DNA from: a virus
Length of the DNA stretch: 28,955 bases
Reading direction: 5' to 3' (one strand)
Virus record (IMG/VR): IMGVR_UViG_3300006916_000263
Coordinates: 1 to 28,955 of that record
Part shown: positions 22,392 to 28,411 of the stretch, piece by piece
Layout: each line of letters starts with the position of its first letter
How positions within the stretch are numbered: position 1 is the first letter of the stretch
Position numbers and translations under genes: made by a program
The notes under the pieces: model-generated
Seen by the model: the letters and a program-made list of their open reading frames with translations, nothing else
What the model was told of the DNA's origin: nothing
Database searches by the model: none

Positions 22392-23564
22392 TTATTTTTT
22401 CTTTTTCCAAATTTTTCCTTTTCTACATCTAACTACTGCTCCTGAAGCATAAGCTGATGGCCAGGTGTCATATTTCTGTTTAGCTAATCTAGTACATCTA
22501 TCGTCTTTTTCCATTAAGACTTCTTCTTGATCTTCATTTATAAGACCAACAACTAAATTTCTTATATCTTCTTTAGTTACTCTTTTCCAATCAAAGCCGG
22601 TACCTTTTATAGTTGAACCTGCCTTAGGATCTGAACCAGCAAATTTGTCTGCTTTTTTGTAACCAGAACCAAATGGTGCTGCTTTACCGTCTTGAGGGTT
22701 AGAGGTCTCTCTAGTCATTTTGTTTTTTTTAGCTGGAGTTGCTAAACGCTTTAAAGAATCTTGATCTAAACTTACTCCAAAAGCTGATTGATCAGTTATA
22801 GCAGCAGATAAGTAGTCAATACTCACATCTAGACTTTTTAACCTATCTATAATCTGCTCTAAATATGGAGCATAGTCTTTTTCTTCTTTAAGAATGTTTA
22901 TAGCTGCTTTTAAATTTTCTCTAGTTACTTTTGCTTTTTTAGTATTTTTCACGACAGTTTTTCCTTTTGCGCCCGCTTTCTTTTTCTTTCTAGCTGTAGC
23001 TGCTCTCTCTGCTTTAGAAAGAGATTGAGCTTTAGCTTTTGGTAGACAACGGTCTGGGTTCTTTTTATTTTTACTTGTTCCGCAATCTCCTGCTATATTA
23101 CCTGAGGATGATATACGGACCCACTTTTCTTTTTTAAACCAGTCTCTTAAAGATTCAGTAGTCAAAGATTCTATTGCAGTTTCATTATATTTAGTTCTTA
23201 CTGCTTGATATTGTTCAGGTCTTTCTTCTCTAAGGTATCTTTGAAGCTTTCTAAAATTAGTTTTTATAAGTTCAAATAATTCTCTAGCTCTTTTATCTTC
23301 TCTTACTCCTTCTTTACCTTGAAGTTCTTTTACGTCTTGTACTAAATCTTCATAATGTAAATAAAGATTCTTAAACGAAGGTAAAGCTATAACTTTATGA
23401 GAAACTTGCCCAGTTTGTTTATCAGTTCCTTGGTATTTGTAATAGTTGTCTAGATCAATAGATACAAAATCATTTTTATAGTCAATTTGACCATACCTTT
23501 TTTCTAAGGATGCTAAAAATGGTTCTGGTAGCCCGTCTAATTTTCTAGTTCTTTTTTCCTCCAT
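22392..23564 (-). CDS. Two-module Cys/Lys-rich phage protein (390 aa), DUF6321-like and DUF5872-like
   Basis: The N-terminal half is helical (KNLYLHYEDLVQDVKELQGK). Residues 157-212 form a very basic module with GDCGTSKNKKNPDRCLPKAK, SLSKAERAATARKKKKAGAK and GKTVVKNTKK, which resembles the DUF6321 family from memory. The last 37 residues hold DRCTRLAKQKYDTWPSAYAS and GAVVRCRKGKIWKKKK, resembling DUF5872. Each module has a cysteine pair (161/173 and 357/380) that might bind metal. Both families occur in marine viruses and have no known function. The strong basic charge would suit nucleic-acid binding. It is coupled by TAATG to the upstream membrane protein gene. Confidence 0.7.
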   Translation of the reverse strand: MEEKRTRKLDGLPEPFLASLEKRYGQIDYKNDFVSIDLDNYYKYQGTDKQTGQVSHKVIALPSFKNLYLHYEDLVQDVKELQGKEGVREDKRARELFELIKTNFRKLQRYLREERPEQYQAVRTKYNETAIESLTTESLRDWFKKEKWVRISSSGNIAGDCGTSKNKKNPDRCLPKAKAQSLSKAERAATARKKKKAGAKGKTVVKNTKKAKVTRENLKAAINILKEEKDYAPYLEQIIDRLKSLDVSIDYLSAAITDQSAFGVSLDQDSLKRLATPAKKNKMTRETSNPQDGKAAPFGSGYKKADKFAGSDPKAGSTIKGTGFDWKRVTKEDIRNLVVGLINEDQEEVLMEKDDRCTRLAKQKYDTWPSAYASGAVVRCRKGKIWKKKK

Positions 23565-23920
23565 TATAATTGATCTGAATGCATCATAAACATTCTAATA
23601 ATTATTGCTGCTATGATACCAAATATTATCCACAGTGCTCTAGTTACTCCTTGCTTCCACACCTCTATTTCATCTACCTTAGCCATTTGCTTATCAAACT
23701 CTTTTTGATTAGCTTGAAGTGTTTGTCTAAACTCAGTATTTTTATTGGTGTTTACGATTACACCGTTCTCTGGGTTGAGTAGGGTGTATTTCATTTCTGA
23801 TATGTCTTCTTTAAGGTCTTTCATATCAGCTTGCATTTGTTTCAACTCGCCGTTTGGCATATGAGTTTTTATATGCTTAATTTCCTCTAGAAGTGATTCT
23901 AATACGTCTTTTTGAGTCAC
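23564..23920 (-). CDS. Coiled-coil protein with one C-terminal membrane span (118 aa)
   Basis: A GTG start at 23920 fits the promoter spacing. The next in-frame ATG, at codon 21, would lose part of the coiled coil. Residues 1-50 and 60-88 are heptad-like and charged. A single hydrophobic span, ALWIIFGIIAAIIIRMFMM (about 95-113), lies near the C-terminus. The layout resembles XhlA-type phage membrane proteins, which take part in lysis, but the resemblance is one of architecture only. It is the first gene of a unit whose promoter box is at 23933-23942. Confidence 0.7.
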   Translation of the reverse strand: MTQKDVLESLLEEIKHIKTHMPNGELKQMQADMKDLKEDISEMKYTLLNPENGVIVNTNKNTEFRQTLQANQKEFDKQMAKVDEIEVWKQGVTRALWIIFGIIAAIIIRMFMMHSDQL

Positions 23921-23932
23921 GTGATATATTTT

Positions 23933-23942
23933 TATATAAATA
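23933..23942 (-). promoter_or_regulatory. Putative late-type promoter box before the coiled-coil membrane protein
   Basis: The coding strand reads ATATTTATATA, then AAAATATATCAC and the GTG start, a gap of 12 nt. It directly follows the stop of the zinc protein gene and marks the border between the enzyme operon and the head-associated genes. Confidence 0.6.
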
Positions 23943-24524
23943 TCAGGAAATATGCTTACGTATAGTAGTAGTGTAGTCTTTTAAGTCTTTAAGTATTTTA
24001 GACTTTGTAGTGTTAGACATTCCACCCCAATCTTCTACATCTCCAGCTTCAGTAACAAAAGTATGTTTATCTTCAACTGAGTTAAGAATCCATCTTTCTA
24101 TATCATCTACAAACTCTTTTATATTACCTTTAATCATTCTCTCTTCATACTGTTTATAGAGTCCGGCTTGTTTTAAACTATCTTCATATTCAACAGTACA
24201 AGGATCGAAACAAAAACCATGTATCTTATACATTTTCTTAGCTAGCCAATGTTCCATTGATCCATTACATTTAGGGCATCTTAAAGGTATTCTAAGAGCT
24301 TTTTTAGCATTATCTAGTTTAGTAATATTTTGTTTAATACCATTTTTAATAGTCCAAGTTTTACCGCTTTCTTCCCAAACATCTCCTTCTTTATATCTTT
24401 TAATTTGTTTTTGATATCCAGATTGAAGTTTTGTTTTACTTGTAAAATCTTTGTTAACTATATTTCTTACTCTCTGTACGTCTGATTGTTTAAATTCTTT
24501 TTTTAAAAGAGTTTCTTTACTCAT
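23943..24524 (-). CDS. Zinc-binding (Cys4) phage protein of unknown function (193 aa)
   Basis: The ATG at 24524 is the first true ATG. The longer frame to 24530 would begin with TTG. The core is LRCPKCNGSMEHWLAKKMYK followed by IHGFCFDPCTVEYEDSL, a zinc-ribbon-like arrangement with CxxC and CxxxC pairs. The HWLAKKMYKIH block is one I associate with T4-like marine phages. Flanking parts are charged helices. The gene overlaps the end of the HAD phosphatase gene by 8 bp (ATGAGTAA) and is the last of the operon that begins with the primase. The zinc site suggests nucleic-acid or protein binding, but function is unknown. Confidence 0.75.
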   Translation of the reverse strand: MSKETLLKKEFKQSDVQRVRNIVNKDFTSKTKLQSGYQKQIKRYKEGDVWEESGKTWTIKNGIKQNITKLDNAKKALRIPLRCPKCNGSMEHWLAKKMYKIHGFCFDPCTVEYEDSLKQAGLYKQYEERMIKGNIKEFVDDIERWILNSVEDKHTFVTEAGDVEDWGGMSNTTKSKILKDLKDYTTTIRKHIS

Positions 24525-25059
24525 AACCAAGTTCTTTTAATTTTGTTATAACTGTATTAACATCCCCGTCTTTACATCTTATTGCTATACCTCCCTGTGA
24601 TTCCCATTCTCTAATGTTAGATTTTTTATCATCTATAAGAATACTATATTCGTTAGCATAGTTTTGTTTATCCTTAGAGTATGCAAATATTACTCTAGGT
24701 TTTGGAGATAATTTATTTTTTACCCATAGGTTTTTTCCTAGTCTAGAAGCATTATCTCTAGAAGGAGAAGTAAGAAGATCAGGATTATATGGAGATATAA
24801 AATTCCATAATTGTTCTCCTTGAGGCATCCAGTCCATTCCTACCCAAAATCTTACTCCAATCTTTACATCTATGAGATGCCAGAATTGTTCTATACCAAA
24901 CTCTCGTTCGTACTCTTGAGGGTGTTTACCTGTGAAGTGTTCAAACCTACTTTCGAAGTTAGTTAAAACTCCGTCCATATCACAATATATTTTGTATGGA
25001 GGTTTTTCCTTTTGTTCAGGAAGCGGATACGCTTCTAATAAATCTACTAATTTTTTCAT
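24517..25059 (-). CDS. HAD-family phosphatase (5'-nucleotidase-like) with a capsid-targeting-like N-terminus
   Basis: This 180-residue protein has the HAD catalytic motif YCDMDGVLTNFE with the nucleophile D27 and acid/base D29. A later IDDKKSNIREW (142-152) carries the paired motif IV aspartates, and KNLWVKNKL supplies a candidate motif III lysine. Its size and layout suit the small 5'-nucleotidase/NT5C-like branch, so a phosphate monoester, perhaps a nucleotide, is the likely substrate. The first nine residues, MKKLVDLLE, followed by Ala, look like a capsid-targeting peptide with a gp21 site, which is not part of the HAD fold. It follows the nucleotidyltransferase-peptidase gene by 5 bp. Confidence 0.8.
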   Translation of the reverse strand: MKKLVDLLEAYPLPEQKEKPPYKIYCDMDGVLTNFESRFEHFTGKHPQEYEREFGIEQFWHLIDVKIGVRFWVGMDWMPQGEQLWNFISPYNPDLLTSPSRDNASRLGKNLWVKNKLSPKPRVIFAYSKDKQNYANEYSILIDDKKSNIREWESQGGIAIRCKDGDVNTVITKLKELGYE

Positions 25060-25064
25060 AACCT

Positions 25065-26267
25065 TTATTCATTTTTAACTTTATCTTCCCAGTTTCTAAA
25101 AGTAATATTACCTAACATGTAAGCTTCTTTCTCTATCTCAACTAATTCATCATCTTCGTTGGTATTTGTAGTTCCATATCCTTTTAGTCTACCTTCTAGG
25201 TTTTGAATATGATGAACCATTTCATGTACAAAAGATCTCATAACATCTTTAGGATGTCTACCTTCTACGTAAAGCACTACTTCTTTTAGTTCTGGATTAT
25301 AATAAGCTGTTCTTCCAAAAAAGTTAGAAGCTTCAGCTATATCTCTTTTTATTTTTATTTCCGGTAAAGGAGTTATATTCATTTTTTGATCTAACATATA
25401 TTCTAATATAGATCCCATAAATGGAGTATAATCAAAACTAGGACTACTATATTCATCTTCTACAGTAATTCTAATATGATCTTGCATAAACTTTACCTTT
25501 ACATTATCGCTCCCTATTTGATTTTTTACTCTTTTGTATAAAGTAATTAAATGAGCTCTATCTTTAGATCTTAAGACAGATCTAGGAGCTATAGGAGCAC
25601 CTGAATTATCTTCTTCTACTTCTTTAGATTCAAAAAGATCAGTAATGACCTCTTCCATCTTAGCTTTCATTTGTTCAGATACTATAGTTGATTTTAACAT
25701 ATTTAATATTTTTAAAATCTCCTCACTAGATAATTTAGGAGGAAAAAAATCTTTTATTTCATCTAAGTTACCACTTAGTATTGCTTTTCTAAAATTAGTA
25801 GCTCTAATACCACTACTTAGTTTAGATGTAACTGATAATCCTTTTACATTAGGGGTCTTCTTAAATGTCGATATTCTTTTTAAATCAACATAGTCTTCTT
25901 CAGACCTTACTCCTGTTACTGCATAAAATTCTTCGTCAGGATTATTAGCAGCATAATCTCTAGCTTCAACCATCGGGTTTTTATCGCTAGCTATAATTTC
26001 TACGTTAGGTAGATATTTCTTATAAATATTCCATATTTCCTCAGCTTGACGTTGAGTAATTCCATTTCTTTCTCCTGCTCCTATAAAAACAACTACTTTA
26101 TCAGCTTTATAAATTCCATCAAAGTCTTTATTCATTACAGCAGCTCCAGCATCTTTATAGTTATCCAGGTCATAAACTTTACCTTGGATACCACCGAGTA
26201 AAGACTCAGTTATTTCAAAGTGTCCTTTATGAGGGGGTTTAAATGCTCCTGGATATAATGCTATCAT
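25065..26267 (-). CDS. Nucleotidyltransferase-like and zinc-metallopeptidase-like fusion protein (400 aa)
   Basis: Residues 1-180 have the cytidylyltransferase/NMNAT fold marks: MIALYPGAFKPPHKGHFEIT with the HxGH motif at 13-16, VVFIGAGERNGITQRQAEEI, and a late YAVTGVRSEEDY. Such enzymes transfer a nucleotide onto a phosphate-bearing substrate. The middle part is helical. The C-terminal domain holds SFVHEMVHHIQNLEGRLKGY with H348-E349-xx-H352, and acids at 374-381 (ELVEIEKEAY), one of which could be the third zinc ligand of a gluzincin peptidase. The joining of these two domains is unusual. The ATG overlaps the kinase stop as ATGA, so the genes are coupled. Confidence 0.8.
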   Translation of the reverse strand: MIALYPGAFKPPHKGHFEITESLLGGIQGKVYDLDNYKDAGAAVMNKDFDGIYKADKVVVFIGAGERNGITQRQAEEIWNIYKKYLPNVEIIASDKNPMVEARDYAANNPDEEFYAVTGVRSEEDYVDLKRISTFKKTPNVKGLSVTSKLSSGIRATNFRKAILSGNLDEIKDFFPPKLSSEEILKILNMLKSTIVSEQMKAKMEEVITDLFESKEVEEDNSGAPIAPRSVLRSKDRAHLITLYKRVKNQIGSDNVKVKFMQDHIRITVEDEYSSPSFDYTPFMGSILEYMLDQKMNITPLPEIKIKRDIAEASNFFGRTAYYNPELKEVVLYVEGRHPKDVMRSFVHEMVHHIQNLEGRLKGYGTTNTNEDDELVEIEKEAYMLGNITFRNWEDKVKNE

Positions 26268-27196
26268 GCTAAAAATGCTTGAACTTTTTGATCTATCTCT
26301 GCCGGTGTATCACTTACAAGTTGAGAAGTAAAGACTGGGCTGTAAAGTAATTCAGCTATATTCTCTAAAACAGCATCATATCTTTTCTTACTGTCTTCTT
26401 TTTGTTTTCTAATAGTTTTTAACTTTTTAGACATTTTATCATCTCCAGGTCCTACTCCATTTTTTCTATACCAGTCTTGAAAATACTTTTTTAATCCTCT
26501 ATCTTCACTGTAGTTATCTCTATCGTAATCCATATGAGAGGTTGCTTTATCAAACTCTTGTTGTTCTTGATCAGATAGTTCAACAGGGTCTCTAAAAGAA
26601 GATACGCCTACATCGTGCTTTTCGTTATATTTTTGTAAAAAGTCTTTTATGCCTTCTACTCCATTTTTTGCAGCTGTGTTAAATCCTTTTATTTCATCTT
26701 CATACTCTTTTCTTACATTTACAAATAGAGAAAAGTTTCCTTTGGTCAATTTAATATACTTTTCGATTAAAGAATAAACATTTCTCCAGGTTTGAAATAC
26801 TGCTGATGCCGGAACGTTTCTATCAGAGTCTCTAAAGAAGTTAGAAATATATGCTTGCATAGGATGAGCATATACCATTACCATATAAACACTATATCCT
26901 TTACTAATAATATCTTCTACCTTAGTAGGATTAGATGCTGTAGTGTCCCAAACAAACGTTCGTTTCTGGTTAACGAATTCCTCTGCCTCTTTGTTGGCTG
27001 CTGCTGTTCCTGGATTCAATTTGCCGTATGCCGGATGATTGGGATCCTCTATAAATTTGTCTGGGTTGACGAGGGGTAATGAGTCCAGGCTCAATTGGTT
27101 GAGTAGGAAAGTTTTCCCTGCTCCTGATCCCCCTGCCATTATAATTAGTTTCGGACGGTCTGATTTTTCTAAAATCAAATCTTTTAAGCTGATCAT
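26264..27196 (-). CDS. Zeta-toxin-like P-loop kinase (310 aa) with a capsid-targeting-like N-terminus
   Basis: The protein has a clear Walker A, MAGGSGAGKTFLLNQL (K28, T29), then LVNPDKFIEDPNHPAYGKLN, FVWDTTASNPTKVEDIISKG and YSVYMVMVYAHPMQAYISNF. This order resembles the zeta toxin/polynucleotide-kinase-like group, which phosphorylates small molecules such as UDP-sugars or nucleic-acid ends. The substrate here is unknown. The first ten residues, MISLKDLILE, precede the fold and look like a capsid-targeting peptide. The C-terminal third is helical and charged. The first 75 codons overlap the lipoprotein gene in another frame. No antitoxin-like partner is visible nearby. Confidence 0.8.
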   Translation of the reverse strand: MISLKDLILEKSDRPKLIIMAGGSGAGKTFLLNQLSLDSLPLVNPDKFIEDPNHPAYGKLNPGTAAANKEAEEFVNQKRTFVWDTTASNPTKVEDIISKGYSVYMVMVYAHPMQAYISNFFRDSDRNVPASAVFQTWRNVYSLIEKYIKLTKGNFSLFVNVRKEYEDEIKGFNTAAKNGVEGIKDFLQKYNEKHDVGVSSFRDPVELSDQEQQEFDKATSHMDYDRDNYSEDRGLKKYFQDWYRKNGVGPGDDKMSKKLKTIRKQKEDSKKRYDAVLENIAELLYSPVFTSQLVSDTPAEIDQKVQAFLA

Positions 27197-27635
27197 TGTT
27201 ATTATTGTTATTATTAAAATCTATTCTCGGTACTATTCTACTTTCTGGGTTTGGATATTTTCTTACATCTAAATTAGATCCTCTTATACCTTTCATAGGC
27301 GTAATAGGTCTAAAGTTATATACCGGCGGTTTATACCAGAAGTCGTAAGTTTGAAATCTAGGATAGCTAAAATATGGAGAATGATAATAATTATAATATC
27401 CATAAGGAGCACCCCAGTAGTTATATCCCCAATTGAAACTTCTAAATTGAAATGTATCAAAGGTTTTAAAATTTTGTTTTTGAAAATCTCTATACGGTAC
27501 TGCTAAAGTATCTCCTGTAGAAGTAATAGTTAAAATCTTATCTATCTTAACATATCCTTTTTCGGCATACTTAAACGAGCCGCAGCTAGTAAGTAACCCG
27601 AAAGAAAAAATTAAAAGTATCCAAATATGTTTCAT
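26970..27635 (-). CDS. Phage-encoded lipoprotein with a low-complexity Asn/Arg/Ser-rich tail (221 aa)
   Basis: It begins with a signal peptide MKHIWILLIFSFGLLTSC, whose lipobox L-L-T-S-C18 would be lipidated. The body is aromatic (FNWGYNYWGAPYGYYNYYHS) and then turns Asn/Arg/Ser/Gln-rich, with a run of seven Asn at 27195-27215. This composition is common in lipoproteins of Bacteroidota and their phages. The last 75 codons (GRGIRSRENF to QQRGRGIR) are read from the same DNA as the start of the kinase in another frame. Their composition continues the earlier tail, so the reading looks genuine. It could alter the host surface or exclude other phages. The ATG overlaps the upstream stop as ATGA. 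Confidence 0.75.
   Translation of the reverse strand: MKHIWILLIFSFGLLTSCGSFKYAEKGYVKIDKILTITSTGDTLAVPYRDFQKQNFKTFDTFQFRSFNWGYNYWGAPYGYYNYYHSPYFSYPRFQTYDFWYKPPVYNFRPITPMKGIRGSNLDVRKYPNPESRIVPRIDFNNNNNNNDQLKRFDFRKIRPSETNYNGRGIRSRENFPTQPIEPGLITPRQPRQIYRGSQSSGIRQIESRNSSSQQRGRGIR
27195..27215 (-). repeat. Trinucleotide repeat encoding seven asparagines
   Basis: Seven AAT/AAC codons in a row lie in the lipoprotein gene and end one base inside the kinase ATG. Such repeats are prone to slippage. A change of a whole unit would alter the lipoprotein length without touching the kinase frame. Confidence 0.8.
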
Positions 27636-28411
27636 AATTTTAAAGTTGTTGGGTAACTATTATAAATAGGTTCCGTAACTGGGTTTTCTAATTTATAAAG
27701 TTCGTATATCATTTTAAATAATTCAAAATTCTTATCTATATCATCTACTTTAATTACCTTCCATCCTTTACCTTGTATGTTTCCTTTAACTTTTGAAGGG
27801 CCTCTAGTAGAAGCTTTTAGCCAGATAATTCCAGTTCTATCTATCTTTTGACCATTTTCTTGTAATGCTTTTGCATATGAAGCAAGCTGTAAGTCATATG
27901 ATTTATGAATACTGTTAGATGTTTTTAAATCTAATAACCATATTTCATCATTCATTTTAACTACTAAGTCAGCAGTTCCGGCATACTTATGTTCATCTGA
28001 AAATACAAACTCTTCGGTAGATATAAGTTCAGGTTTATGAGTCGACCAGAAGTCATAAAACTTCAGTATCATTTCCCAAACGATTTGAGAATATCTAGCA
28101 TTTCCATAATCATCCATCCAAGAAACCTCTTCTCCTTTCACTAACGCTTCTGCGGCTTCATGAACTTGTGTTCCTTCTTTACCTGCTCTTCTCATAATAA
28201 GATCGGCGTTATGCCCAACGTCTTTGAGCCAAGACTCAAAAAACTTGTTCTTGGGCATATACTGGAGTATCGTAGTTACGGACGGGTAAAATACTCCTTC
28301 GCCTCTCTTGTAAACTCTCCTATCGAGAAAATTAATTTGTTTTAACTCTGGGTTAAAATCCAATCTGTTCTTTTCATTCTGCTTGAGAATGTTCATACCT
28401 TGTTTTATCAT
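27632..28411 (-). CDS. RecB/Cas4-like PD-(D/E)XK nuclease (259 aa)
   Basis: The protein has an N-terminal FYPSVTTILQYMPKNKFFES and GTQVHEAAEALVKGEEV, the histidine-containing entry motif of RecB-type nucleases. These are followed by HKYAGTADLVVKMNDEIWLL and DLKTSNSIHKSYDLQLASYA, which hold the D...DxK metal site and the QLASYA motif. This architecture is typical of phage exonucleases of the Cas4/RecB group that act in recombination or DNA breakdown. It starts inside the primase stop codon (ATGA) and its own stop overlaps the lipoprotein start, so it belongs to the same operon. Confidence 0.88.
   Translation of the reverse strand: MIKQGMNILKQNEKNRLDFNPELKQINFLDRRVYKRGEGVFYPSVTTILQYMPKNKFFESWLKDVGHNADLIMRRAGKEGTQVHEAAEALVKGEEVSWMDDYGNARYSQIVWEMILKFYDFWSTHKPELISTEEFVFSDEHKYAGTADLVVKMNDEIWLLDLKTSNSIHKSYDLQLASYAKALQENGQKIDRTGIIWLKASTRGPSKVKGNIQGKGWKVIKVDDIDKNFELFKMIYELYKLENPVTEPIYNSYPTTLKL
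27659..27668 (-). promoter_or_regulatory. Possible internal promoter box before the lipoprotein
   Basis: The coding strand reads CCTATTTATAATAG, close to the common box. It lies inside the last codons of the nuclease gene, 23 nt before the lipoprotein ATG. It could give the lipoprotein and kinase separate expression. Confidence 0.3.
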
